NCBI GenBank assembly: GCA_013695565.1 | Contig: JACDAG010000127.1 | Span: 1-13,515 of the forward strand | Reading direction: 5' to 3' | Source: Bradyrhizobium sp. | GTDB taxonomy: Bacteria; Pseudomonadota; Alphaproteobacteria; Rhizobiales; Xanthobacteraceae | DNA length: 13,515 nt | Part shown: positions 1 to 7,261 of the stretch, piece by piece | Layout: every line of letters begins with the position of its first letter | How positions within the stretch are numbered: the first letter of the stretch is position 1 | Made by a program: the position numbers and the translations under genes | Notes under the pieces: generated by a model | What the model was told of the DNA's origin: nothing | Database searches by the model: none | What the model saw: only the letters and a program-made list of their open reading frames with translations

Positions 1-1054
1 TCTGGTCCCAGTCCGAGCATTCATACTTGGTGCCCGGCCACGGGTTGAACGGAATGAGATTGATCTTGGCCGGAATGCCCTTGAGCATTTTAACCAGCAG
101 CTTGGCGTCATCCATGGAATCGTTGACGCCCTTCAGCATCACATATTCGAAGGTGATGCGGCGCGCATTCGACGAGCCCGGATAGTCGCGGCACGCCTGC
201 AACAATTCGGCGATCGGATATTTGCGGTTGAGCGGCACCAGTTCGTTGCGCAGCTCGTCGCGCACCGCATGCAGCGAGACCGCCAGCATGACGCCCATCT
301 CGTCGCCGGCGCGCACGATGTTCGGCACCACGCCCGAAGTCGACAGCGTGATGCGGCGGCGCGAGATGCCGACGCCTTCATTGTCGGCGACGATCAGCAG
401 CGCATCGCGCACCGCGTCGAAATTGTACAGTGGTTCGCCCATGCCCATCATCACCACATTGGTGACGAGGCGGCTGCCGGTCGGGGTCTCGCGATCGGCC
501 CAGTCGTTGAGGCGGTCGCGCGCCACCATGATCTGGCCGACGATCTCGCCGGCGGTGAGGTTGCGCACCAGGCGCTGCGTGCCGGTGTGGCAGAACGAAC
601 AGGTCAGCGTGCAGCCGACCTGCGAGGAAACGCACAGCGTGCCGCGATCGGTTTCGGGAATATAGACGCACTCGACTTCATGCGCCTTCTGATGGTCATT
701 GCCGCTCGGCAGCCGCAGCAGCCATTTGCGGGTGCCGTCGTTGGAAACCTGCTCGGCGACCACTTCGGGACGATCGACGGTGAAATGCTGCACCAGTGTG
801 CTGCGCATATCCTTGGAAATGCTGGTCATCGCGTCGAAGTCTTTGGCGCCGCGGACATACATCCAGTGCCAGAGCTGCTGCGTGCGCATCTTGCGCTGCG
901 CGGGCGCAACGCCGATCTCGCCGAGCCGGTCGGCGATCTCGGCGCGCGACAGCCCGATCAGCGACGGCTTTGCCGGCGGCACATAGGTTTCGAGCGGGAT
1001 CTTCTCGAGGGGAGCCTGAGCCGAGGAACTGCTCTCGATTGAAGCGACGGTCAT
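1..1054 (-). CDS. rlmN: RlmN, dual-specificity 23S rRNA/tRNA adenine-C2 methyltransferase (3' end outside window)
   Basis: Radical-SAM enzyme that, by family knowledge, methylates C2 of A2503 in 23S rRNA and of A37 in some tRNAs. About 351 codons are present; the C-terminus, including the second mechanistic cysteine near the end, lies beyond base 1. Visible signatures: the CxxxCxxC cluster that binds the 4Fe-4S centre (C148, C152, C155, in QVGCTLTCSFCHTG), the upstream cysteine of HEVECVYIP (C129, equivalent to E. coli C118), and the SAM-binding MGMGEP segment around bases 430-450. The ATG at 1054-1052 begins MTVASIESS and fits the usual alphaproteobacterial N-terminus. The gene lies downstream of the IalB-family gene on the same strand, but the 165-base spacer holds a double hairpin repeat, so co-transcription is uncertain. 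Nothing in the visible part suggests damage. Confidence 0.96.
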   Translation of the reverse strand, partial: MTVASIESSSSAQAPLEKIPLETYVPPAKPSLIGLSRAEIADRLGEIGVAPAQRKMRTQQLWHWMYVRGAKDFDAMTSISKDMRSTLVQHFTVDRPEVVAEQVSNDGTRKWLLRLPSGNDHQKAHEVECVYIPETDRGTLCVSSQVGCTLTCSFCHTGTQRLVRNLTAGEIVGQIMVARDRLNDWADRETPTGSRLVTNVVMMGMGEPLYNFDAVRDALLIVADNEGVGISRRRITLSTSGVVPNIVRAGDEMGVMLAVSLHAVRDELRNELVPLNRKYPIAELLQACRDYPGSSNARRITFEYVMLKGVNDSMDDAKLLVKMLKGIPAKINLIPFNPWPGTKYECSDWDQ

Positions 1055-1077
1055 CGTGTTTCTGTTCTTGAGGTACG

Positions 1078-1150
1078 TAGGGTGGGCAAAGCGAAGCGTG
1101 CCCACCGCAAACATTAATGGTGGGCACGGCGCGATGCGCCTTTGCCCACC
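1078..1150. repeat. Double-hairpin intergenic palindromic repeat, GGTGGGCA family
   Basis: Two adjacent stem-loops use the same 8-base arms: GGTGGGCA at 1081-1088 with TGCCCACC at 1099-1106, and GGTGGGCA at 1119-1126 with TGCCCACC at 1143-1150. The inner parts read as variants of AAGCGAAGCG and CGGCGCGATGCGCCTT. From memory this is a very common dispersed element in Bradyrhizobium and Rhodopseudomonas. It sits between the IalB-like gene and rlmN and is non-coding. It could act as a transcript-processing or stabilising hairpin (inference). Confidence 0.85.
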
Positions 1151-1219
1151 CGACTAGGTAGCACTCAAATAGGCCTTCCGGGGCCCACAAACAACGTCAT
1201 TTTCGGGCTAAAACCGAGG

Positions 1220-1846
1220 TTAACGCCGGCAATCCTGCGCCAATTTGTCGAGCGCCTGCGACAGGCCCTTCAGCGAGAAGGTATCGGTGGTCTCGGTGCC
1301 CTTGGCCGAGACGCCCTTGACGGTGACGTCGGCAGCCTTGCGCATGGCATCGACCATCCGCTCTTCCTCGGCGGCGTTCTTGATCCAGAGCCCGTCGCCC
1401 TGGGTGTACATCGAATACGACGCGCCGCCGACCTCCAGCGAGGATTCCGAGCCCGGCTTCAGCGCGTAGCCGATCATGATCGAGACTTCGTTCGTGACCT
1501 TCTCGGCCGGGCGCGTCGAGACGAAGGCATAGGCCGGATCGCGCGGACGGTTCGGCGGATTGGTCTTCGAGGATGACGGCTTTGCGAGTGCGAAGCACAC
1601 CTTCTTGCCGTTCGGCGTCGCCGTGTAGGCGCCCCAGGTGCCGAACTGGCCGATCAGGGTCGGCTCCGCGCCACCGGCGGCAGCCGCAGCGGCAGTCTCC
1701 GGCTTGGCCGCAGGCTTCGCTGCAGCGGCGGGTTTGGCCGTATCTTTTGCGCCCTTCGGCGCAGCACTCTGCGCCTGCGCAAGGCTTGAAGCCCCACACA
1801 GCAACGCACTCAGAACAAGGGATGTCAGTATCTGCCGCACGGACAA
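1220..1846 (-). CDS. Invasion-associated locus B (IalB) family exported protein
   Basis: 208 residues. Residues 1-25 form a signal peptide (VRQ start, hydrophobic LTSLVLSALLCGASSLAQA, likely cut after AQA). Residues 27-60 are a low-complexity Ala/Lys/Pro linker, and about 62-208 match the IalB fold, with GQFGTWGAYTATPNGKKVCF at its beginning. The domain has a cysteine near each end (C84 and C206), which could pair in the periplasm. IalB was first named in Bartonella for erythrocyte entry; in free-living rhizobia the family is abundant and its role is unclear. No in-frame ATG exists: a TGA lies four codons upstream, leaving TTG at 1846 or GTG at 1840. TTG is chosen because GAGGGA sits five bases before it. 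The SDR gene ends 166 bases upstream on the same strand. Confidence 0.9.
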   Translation of the reverse strand: MSVRQILTSLVLSALLCGASSLAQAQSAAPKGAKDTAKPAAAAKPAAKPETAAAAAAGGAEPTLIGQFGTWGAYTATPNGKKVCFALAKPSSSKTNPPNRPRDPAYAFVSTRPAEKVTNEVSIMIGYALKPGSESSLEVGGASYSMYTQGDGLWIKNAAEEERMVDAMRKAADVTVKGVSAKGTETTDTFSLKGLSQALDKLAQDCRR

Positions 1847-2012
1847 CTGGTTCCCTCATCATTGTGACTGGAAGATGGCCCCGCAACGCATCGCGCCGCC
1901 AAGAACGAACAGCGGATGGATAACCGGAAAACGCCTTTTTGGGAAGGCAGTTACGGGCACCGCAGGCGCGGTGTCCACGACGCCGTTGCGCGTGCCGCGT
2001 GCTCGCGCGCGG

Positions 2013-2852
2013 CTAGCCTTTGGCGCGGCCCTCGCGCTGTTTCTGCCATTGCGCATCGCTCCATTGCAGCAGGTCCTCGGCGCCGGAACTGCGCAAATGC
2101 GAACCGCCATCCTGCACCACCATCTCGCCATTGATGTAGCCGGCCTGGTCGGAAATCAGGAAGCTCGCCAGATTGGCGAGCTCAGAGTGCTCGCCGGCAC
2201 GGCCGAGCGGATTGCGGTGCGCCCAGCCTTCGTCGCGGCCCTCGGGGCGGAGCTGGCCCGATGCGCCCGGCGTCGGAAACGCGCCGGGCGCGATCGCCAC
2301 CGTGCGAACGCCCTTCGGTCCCCACTCCACCGCCAGACTCCTGGTCATCGCCAGTATCGCGGACTTCGCCATCGCCGACGGGACCGTGAAGGCGCGGCCG
2401 GTGATGGTTGAGGTCGAGAGAATGCTCAGCACCACGCCTTTATGACCGCCCTCGATCCAGCGCTTGCCGGCCGCCAGCGTGCAATACATCGTGCCATGCA
2501 GTGTGGGGCCCAGGATCGCATCCGCCGCGCGGAACGACAGATGCTCGGTCTGCGCGAGAAAAGTTGCGGCAGCATTGTTGACCAGCACGTCGATCGGCGC
2601 CTCGCGCCAGAGCTGATCCATCATGGCATCGACCGCACCACCGTCGCGGATATCGCATCTGGCGACCGCGACCTTGCCGCCGAGTTCGCTGCGCATCTGC
2701 GTTGCCGTCGCCTCCAGCAATTCGAGCCGGCGGCCGCAAATGATCAGTTCGGCGCCGAGTTCGATGAAGCGCCGCCCCATCGCAGCGCCAAGCCCGGAGC
2801 CACCGCCGGTGACCAAAATCCGCTTTCCCGCCAGCAGGCCTTTTTCAAACAT
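2013..2852 (-). CDS. SDR-family oxidoreductase resembling 2,4-dienoyl-CoA reductase
   Basis: 279 residues with a classical SDR Rossmann layout: TGGGSGLG (15-22) for the cofactor pyrophosphate, CDIRD (D67) by the adenine, NNAA (92-95), and PGAFPTPG after 189. The C-terminus (GYINGEMVVQDGG, 239-250) is typical. The usual YxxxK is instead S159-A-M-A-K163 in FTVPSAMAKSAILAMTRSLA, the pattern of 2,4-dienoyl-CoA reductases, which saturate dienoyl-CoA with NADPH during oxidation of unsaturated fatty acids. R41-R42 after the second strand suggests NADPH preference. The tyrosine that DECR enzymes use 15 residues before the lysine is S148 here, so the exact reaction is uncertain. ATG at 2852 is preceded by GGGAG at a good distance. 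It could instead be an uncharacterised SDR with another substrate. Confidence 0.9.
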   Translation of the reverse strand: MFEKGLLAGKRILVTGGGSGLGAAMGRRFIELGAELIICGRRLELLEATATQMRSELGGKVAVARCDIRDGGAVDAMMDQLWREAPIDVLVNNAAATFLAQTEHLSFRAADAILGPTLHGTMYCTLAAGKRWIEGGHKGVVLSILSTSTITGRAFTVPSAMAKSAILAMTRSLAVEWGPKGVRTVAIAPGAFPTPGASGQLRPEGRDEGWAHRNPLGRAGEHSELANLASFLISDQAGYINGEMVVQDGGSHLRSSGAEDLLQWSDAQWQKQREGRAKG

Positions 2853-2872
2853 TGTTTCACTCCCTATGCCCC

Positions 2873-2985
2873 GTCATTGCGAGCGCAGCGAAGCAATCCA
2901 TTCTTCCTTACCGCAGGCAAGATGGATTGCTTCGCGGAGCCTGTCATCGGCCGCGCATTCGCGCGACCCGTTGGCTCGCAATGAC
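2873..2985. repeat. Nested inverted repeat, GTCATTGCGAGC family
   Basis: Perfect outer arms GTCATTGCGAGC (2873-2884) and GCTCGCAATGAC (2974-2985) enclose perfect inner arms CGAAGCAATCCAT (2889-2901) and ATGGATTGCTTCG (2922-2934), giving a long cruciform-like element. The motif is a widely dispersed intergenic repeat in many proteobacteria, including Bradyrhizobium (from memory). It fills most of the divergent spacer between the SDR gene and the quinone oxidoreductase gene and carries no credible ORF. Confidence 0.9.
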
Positions 2986-3096
2986 GCAGGATAGCGCTGC
3001 GCGAGACCCAATGACACCGAATCGGATTGTAGCCCGCCTGCAAATCCGGCAAGAAGCATTCAGCTCTCTTTGTGCGTCCGAAAATCAGGTGTGTCC

Positions 3097-4071
3097 ATGA
3101 AAGCCATTCTCTGCTCGCAATATTGCCAACCCGACGATCTCGTGCTGGCCGATGTACCCGATCCCGTGGCCGGACCCAATGAGGCTGTGATCGCGATCAA
3201 ATCCGCGGCGCTGAATTTCTTCGACATCCTGATGATCCAGGGCAAGTACCAGATCAAGCCGCCGTTCCCGTTCTCGCCGGCCGCCGAAGTCGCGGGCGTC
3301 ATCGAAAGCGTCGGCCCTGGGGTCACCGACCTCAAGGTCGGCGACCGCGTGGCGGCGTCCTGCGGCCATAATGGCGCGCGCGAAAAGATTGCGCTGCCGG
3401 CCAATTCGATCGTGAAGATTCCCGACAATCTGGATTTCGACCGCGCCGCCGGGATCTTCATCATCTATGGCACCGCGCTGCATGCGCTGGAGGATCGCGC
3501 CAGCCTCAAGCCCGGCGAAACCATGGCCGTGCTCGGCGCCGCCGGCGGCACTGGCCTGGCCGCCTGCGAACTCGGCAAGCTGATGGGCCTGAAGGTGATC
3601 GCCTGTGCTTCGTCGGACGAAAAACTCGAATTCGCCAAGGCGCATGGCGCCGAGCTCGGCCTGAACTACAGCAAGGAAGATCTGAAGGAAGGCCTGCGCC
3701 GCCTCACCGGCGGCAAGGGCGTCGACATCATCTTCGATCCGGTCGGCGGCACTTACGCCGAGGCCTCGCTGCGCTCGATCGCGTGGGAAGGCCGCTTCCT
3801 GGTGATTGGATTTGCTGCCGGCGACATTCCGAAAATGCCGCTCAATCTGGCGCTGCTCAAGGGCTGCGATATCCGCGGCGTGTTCTGGGGCGCCTGGGCC
3901 CGCCTCAACCCTGAGAAGAACCGCGCCAATCTGGAAAAGCTGGTGCAGTGGACCGCGGAAGGCAAGATCTCCTCGCATGTCGACCGCACCTTCCCGCTGG
4001 CGCAAACCGCCGAAGCGCTGAAAGTACTCGCCGGCCGCAAGGCGATGGGCAAGGTGATCCTGCATCCGTGA
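3097..4071 (+). CDS. NADPH:quinone oxidoreductase family protein (zinc-independent MDR)
   Basis: 324 residues, normal length for the quinone-oxidoreductase branch of the medium-chain dehydrogenase/reductase superfamily. The N-terminal GroES-like domain (about 1-115) includes the LNFFDILMIQGKY segment and the AAEVAGVIESVGPGV strand pair. The Rossmann half (about 120-265) has the nucleotide-binding LGAAGGTG (146-153) and DPVGG (214-218). The zinc ligands of alcohol dehydrogenases are missing, as expected. Likely a cytosolic NADPH-dependent reductase of quinones or other activated enones; the substrate cannot be read from sequence. The ATG at 3097 gives the canonical MKAILC start; an in-frame TTG at 3070 would add nine atypical residues and is rejected. 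It is divergent from the SDR gene and is followed by a hairpin terminator about 70 bases after the stop, so it is probably monocistronic. Confidence 0.93.
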   Translation: MKAILCSQYCQPDDLVLADVPDPVAGPNEAVIAIKSAALNFFDILMIQGKYQIKPPFPFSPAAEVAGVIESVGPGVTDLKVGDRVAASCGHNGAREKIALPANSIVKIPDNLDFDRAAGIFIIYGTALHALEDRASLKPGETMAVLGAAGGTGLAACELGKLMGLKVIACASSDEKLEFAKAHGAELGLNYSKEDLKEGLRRLTGGKGVDIIFDPVGGTYAEASLRSIAWEGRFLVIGFAAGDIPKMPLNLALLKGCDIRGVFWGAWARLNPEKNRANLEKLVQWTAEGKISSHVDRTFPLAQTAEALKVLAGRKAMGKVILHP

Positions 4072-4142
4072 TGACGCGTGGCGTCGACCGCGCTTCATTC
4101 AAATTGCATCTGTTTTGAACGATCATCGTAGTGAAGAAAATC

Positions 4143-4171
4143 AAACGGGCCGCGCGCGAAGCGGCCCGTTT
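4143..4171 (+). terminator. Hairpin terminator after the quinone oxidoreductase gene
   Basis: Perfect 11-base stem AAACGGGCCGC (4143-4153) and GCGGCCCGTTT (4161-4171) with a seven-base GCGCGAA loop, starting 71 bases after the stop codon. The trailing T-run is only the three Ts at the end of the stem on this strand. The complementary strand reads GTTTGATTTTCTTC after the stem, so the element could also stop leftward transcription. Confidence 0.7.
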
Positions 4172-4363
4172 GTGCGACTGGCGTGCCGGCGCAACGCTAA
4201 CCCGGCGGTGCCGAAAACGCCTTCTTCCAAGGCAATCACGCGCTAACGATATGTGATTTTAAATCTCTGGATTACGCCAACTCGCCGCAATCAAAACAAA
4301 ATGTCTCCAAATTCGAGCCGGTCGGCGTCGTTTTTTCAACCCATTCCCCATGCGAATTGCCCG

Positions 4364-4443
4364 TCTAGTAAACGGGTTCCCGGACGCCGATAACAACAAG
4401 AAACAGATGCCGGGCTGCCCATTGTTGCGTTCTAGTAACGGGG
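4364..4443 (+). repeat. Pair of direct repeats TCTAGTAA(A)CGGG upstream of the Sel1-like gene
   Basis: TCTAGTAAACGGG at 4364-4376 recurs as TCTAGTAACGGGG at 4431-4443, 67 bases apart. The second copy overlaps the ribosome-binding GGGGAG of the gene starting at 4453. The match is short, so it could be chance, but its place just before a gene makes an operator or processing signal possible (inference). Confidence 0.4.
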
Positions 4444-4452
4444 AGCATCACC

Positions 4453-5427
4453 ATGGTGGAGAGTACAAGGCAGCTTCAATCGAGAGATCCATTCGAAAGA
4501 TTCGACGACGCGATCGAAAGAGTCGACGCGGCGATCCACGATCCCAGGTTGTATGAGACGACGTATCTGACATCTCAATTTCCGCGGACAGAGGCACTGG
4601 AGCCCGACCCGCCGGCCCGGAATCTGCGGGCAGACGATCTGCTCGCAAATGATCTGCTGGCAAATGACCCGGTGCCGCTGTTCCTCGCCGACCAGCATGA
4701 TGCGCGCTTTCAGCAGGACGAGCGCTATCAGCCGATCCCCGAATACTCCTTCGCCGCCGGCAGAAAGCGAAAAGCCCGCGCCTCGCGCATCGTGACCGGG
4801 CTGCTGGCGCTGTCGGTGGTAGCCGCCGGTCTTGCGCTGCTCTCGATCGACTCGACGCGCGCCGTCGTCGTCAACGCCAAGGCCTCGCTTGCAAGTGCCG
4901 CGCCCGCCCCATCGGGCGCAACACAGCAGGACACCGCGCCGCCGGCACCGCGCGTTGCGGCGCAGCCCGTGAATGCCGAGCCGACGCCGCCGCCGGATGC
5001 GGTAAACACCCGCCGCACCCAGCCGGTCACATTGGCTTCCGCTTCGCCGTCTCGCGACGAAATCGCCGCGGCCTATCAGAGCGCCCTCAAAACCCGGATC
5101 GTCGCGGTCGAGCCGGCGACCCGCGAAGCTGCACAAGCGGCACGGCGCATCGATCCGGATGAACTGGCGGCGCTGCTGAAACGCGCAAAGGGCCTGCTTG
5201 CGATCGGCGATATCACTTCCGCGCGCCTGCTGCTCGAACGCGCGGCCGACGCACAGGAGGCCGAGGCCGCGCTGATGCTGGCGGGAACCTATGACCCGCA
5301 AGTGCTGGGGACGCAGGACATGCGCAGCATCACGCCCGATCCGGCAACGGCGCGGCTTTGGTACCAGAAAGCCGTACAGCTCGGCTCGTCCGACGCCAAG
5401 CGGCGTCTCAGCCAGATTCAGAATTAG
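4453..5427 (+). CDS. Single-pass membrane protein with C-terminal Sel1/TPR-like region, function unknown
   Basis: 324 residues. Residues 1-103 are a polar, acidic, likely cytoplasmic region with a five-residue tandem repeat (57-71). RKRKARASR (104-112) is a positive-inside signal before one membrane helix (about 113-132). Residues 145-200 are an Ala/Pro/Thr-rich linker, probably periplasmic. The C-terminal 200-324 is helical, with IDPDELAALLKRAKGLLAIGDITSARLLLERAAD and a closing LWYQKAVQLGSSDAKRRL that resembles a Sel1/TPR unit. Such folds normally bind proteins; no enzyme motif is seen. ATG at 4453 has GGGGAG seven bases upstream. The frameshifted TAXI gene begins 169 bases downstream on the same strand, behind a palindromic repeat. 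I do not recognise a named family and assign no function. Confidence 0.85.
   Translation: MVESTRQLQSRDPFERFDDAIERVDAAIHDPRLYETTYLTSQFPRTEALEPDPPARNLRADDLLANDLLANDPVPLFLADQHDARFQQDERYQPIPEYSFAAGRKRKARASRIVTGLLALSVVAAGLALLSIDSTRAVVVNAKASLASAAPAPSGATQQDTAPPAPRVAAQPVNAEPTPPPDAVNTRRTQPVTLASASPSRDEIAAAYQSALKTRIVAVEPATREAAQAARRIDPDELAALLKRAKGLLAIGDITSARLLLERAADAQEAEAALMLAGTYDPQVLGTQDMRSITPDPATARLWYQKAVQLGSSDAKRRLSQIQN
4621..4665 (+). repeat. In-frame 15-base tandem repeat within the Sel1-like gene
   Basis: Three consecutive 15-base units: AATCTGCGGGCAGAC (4621-4635, degenerate), GATCTGCTCGCAAAT (4636-4650) and GATCTGCTGGCAAAT (4651-4665). The last two differ at one base. They encode NLRAD, DLLAN and DLLAN at residues 57-71. 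The period is five codons, so copy-number changes would keep the frame. Confidence 0.8.
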
Positions 5428-5428
5428 A

Positions 5429-5525
5429 GCGTTTTCAAGCGAAGTGGATACCGGTTCGCATGAAGAAAACGCGTCAAAGCAAGAACCTGGAGCTTCGGTA
5501 CTGATTCAATCAGAACCGAAACTCT
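5429..5525. repeat. Palindromic intergenic repeat, copy 1 of the ACCGGTTCGC family
   Basis: Two hairpins in tandem. The first pairs GCGTTTTC (5429-5436) with GAAAACGC (5465-5472) around AAGCGAAGTGGATACCGG. The second pairs GAGCTTCGGT-A-CTGATT (5490-5506) with AATCAG-A-ACCGAAACTC (5508-5524), with two mismatches. I recognise the sequence as a common bradyrhizobial dispersed element. A second, altered copy lies at 7262-7350 in the opposite orientation. It begins at the stop codon of the Sel1-like gene, so its hairpins may end or protect that transcript. Confidence 0.85.
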
Positions 5526-5596
5526 GAGCATCACCGGCCCGCATCACGCACGACCACGCATCACTCAACATCGGGCATCACGCAGGGGAAAGCAAA

Positions 5597-6773
5597 ATGC
5601 GACGTCTGTTTGGAATGGCATTGATTGCCATCACGATGGTTTGCGGCCTCGCGGCCCGCGCCGAGCAAACCGAATACGATCCGGCCAAGGTCAGCGAAGG
5701 CCTGAAGGCGATTTTCCAGTTCGGCTCGGTTGCCACCAAGCAAGGCCTGAACGCCAACACGGTGACGCTGATGTCGGGGACGATCGGCGGCACTTATGTG
5801 CAGTTCGGCGCCGACCTCGCCTCCGTGCTCGACGACGGCAACAAGTTGCGCGTACTGCCGATCGTCGGGCGCGGCTCGGTGCAGAGCGTAGCCGACATCC
5901 TGTTCCTGCAGGGCGTCGATCTCGGCATCGTCCGGTCCGACACGCTCCGATTATCTCGAACGGAAGGGCTTTGCGAAGGACATCAAGAAACAATTCACCT
6001 ACGTCACCAAGCTCTACAATGAAGAGATGCACGTCATCGCGTCGAAGTCGGTCCGCAGCTTGCGGGATCTCGAAGGCAAGACCGTCAGCGTCGACCTCCC
6101 CAATGGCGGCACTTTCGTCACCGCGCTGACCGTGTTCGAGCGGCTCGGGATGAAGCCGAAAATCGTCTATATCGAGCAGCGCATCGCACTGGAGAAATTG
6201 AAGGCCGGCGAAATCGACGCCGTGATCGTGTGCGGCGGCAAGCCGTACAAGTCCGTGAGCACCTTCAAGGACGACCGCTTCCATCTGGTGACGGTGGATT
6301 ACGAAAAGCCGCTGCAGAAGGATTATCTGCCCGCCAGCCTTTCCGCGAAAGACTATCCGAACCTGATTTCGGGTGAGGATCGCGTCGACACCATCGCGGT
6401 GCCGGCGGTACTTGCCGCCTATAATTGGGCGCCGAACACCGAGCGCTATCGCAAGCTGTCGCAGTTCGTGGACGCGTTCTTCACCAAGTTTCCGACCTTC
6501 CAGAACCCGCCCTTCCATCCGAAGTGGAAGGAGGTCTCGCTATCGGCGCCGCTGCCGGACTGGCAGCGCCTGCCGGTCGCCGAACAATGGCTCAAGTCGC
6601 ACAACATCGAAGCGGTGGCGCGGACCCGGTTCGATGACTTCCTCAAAACGAGCCCGGCGACGGCGGCAAACATCAAGACGGATGCCGACCGCGAAACGCT
6701 GTTCAAGCAGTTCCAGGCGTGGGATTCCGAGCGAAACGCGCGGGCGCAGGTTCGCTCCGGATCGCAGAAGTAA
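5597..6773 (+). pseudogene. TAXI-family TRAP transporter solute-binding protein, disrupted by a one-base frameshift
   Basis: Reads as a periplasmic TAXI-type binding protein. It has a signal peptide (residues 1-22, ending AARA), the TLMSGTIGGTYVQFGADLA core typical of the family, and VDLGIVRSDTL. After codon 117 (base 5947) the frame is lost: one extra C in CTCC (5947-5948) leads to TGA at 6020-6022. Removing one C restores DTLDYLERKGFAKDIKKQFT and an open frame to the stop at 6771-6773, giving 391 residues including DAVIVCGGKPYKSV. As written, the product is 141 residues with the last 24 out of frame. ATG at 6027 could restart translation but without a signal peptide. AGGGGAAA precedes the ATG at 5597. 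No TRAP permease gene lies nearby. Both halves are well preserved, so the lesion is either very recent or a sequencing error. Confidence 0.88.
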
Positions 6774-6819
6774 CGATGTTCACGGTCGGGAGAGGGAGCG
6801 CACCTTCATCGTGGGCCGA

Positions 6820-7203
6820 TTATTCCGCGTCGTCCGTCGCGACGCCGCGCTTCAGCGCTGATCGCGCGGCGTCGCGATGTTCCGGCGTGATATGGCCGGC
6901 GACCATGCGGATGGCGGTGGCCAGGATCGCGGCGTCGTCGGTGAAGCCGAGTACCGGCAGCATGTCGGGCACGAAATCGAACGGCAGGACGAAATAGGCG
7001 ATGGCGCCGAGCAGCGCCGCCTGCACATGGCGCGGCGTCTGTTTGTCGAACGCGCAATAATAAGCCGCAAGCAGGTCCTCGGCGAAGGGAAGCTTCGCCA
7101 TCACCCGCTTCAGCTTGCTCCAGAAGCGCCGGCGCACGCTTTCACGGTCCTGCGCCAGCCGATCGGCCGGTTCAAAACCCACGCTGTGTTCGGACGATGC
7201 CAT
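6820..7203 (-). CDS. DUF1232/YkvA-family small membrane protein
   Basis: 127 residues. The diagnostic segment is YFVLPFDFVPDMLPVLGFTD (70-89) followed by DAAILATAIRMV, matching the DUF1232 pattern of PxDxxPDxxPxxGxxDD. This region is hydrophobic and probably sits in or on the inner membrane. The N-terminal part (20-58) is basic and amphipathic (RRRFWSKLKRVMAKL). The biochemical function of the family is unknown. ATG at 7203 has AGGGAG seven bases upstream. It lies 210 bases downstream of phhB on the same strand with a repeat between them, and its stop is 46 bases from the stop of the convergent TAXI gene. Confidence 0.9.
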   Translation of the reverse strand: MASSEHSVGFEPADRLAQDRESVRRRFWSKLKRVMAKLPFAEDLLAAYYCAFDKQTPRHVQAALLGAIAYFVLPFDFVPDMLPVLGFTDDAAILATAIRMVAGHITPEHRDAARSALKRGVATDDAE

Positions 7204-7261
7204 GCTGGCGCTCCCTCAAGTCCGGCGCGGCGGATCGCCGCGGCAGGCCGGACTTCTGTTT

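Larger units (their letters stand above)
4072..4452. other. 381-base intergenic region
   Basis: Gene-free stretch between the quinone oxidoreductase stop and the Sel1-like gene. It contains the hairpin terminator at 4143-4171, an AT-richer part (about 4240-4335) where a promoter for the next gene is likely, two copies of TCTAGTAA(A)CGGG (4364-4376 and 4431-4443) and a GGGGAG ribosome site just before 4453. I could not identify convincing -35/-10 boxes. A rightward ORF from ATG 4350 crosses into the next gene in another frame and is not supported. Confidence 0.6.

Noticed and set aside
269..1042. Rightward open frame of 257 codons opposite rlmN
   Set aside because: The leftward frame encodes unmistakable RlmN motifs; this one is low-complexity His/Arg/Ala sequence with no credible start signal.
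1638..2411. Rightward 257-codon frame spanning the IalB-like and SDR genes
   Set aside because: It crosses two well-supported genes on the other strand and shows no domain.
3085..4098. Long leftward open frame of 337 codons opposite the quinone oxidoreductase
   Set aside because: It is a GC-rich antisense shadow: the product is rich in Arg/Ala/Gln/His without recognisable motifs, while the rightward frame has clear MDR signatures.
4350..4556. Small rightward ORF upstream of and overlapping the Sel1-like gene
   Set aside because: No ribosome site or recognisable sequence; the overlapping gene at 4453 has a good GGGGAG site and a domain layout.
5940..6030. Programmed +1 frameshift or an intended two-gene split in the TAXI gene
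   Set aside because: CTC-CGA is not a known slip site, no stimulatory structure is apparent, and the second part would lack a signal peptide and half of the binding fold.
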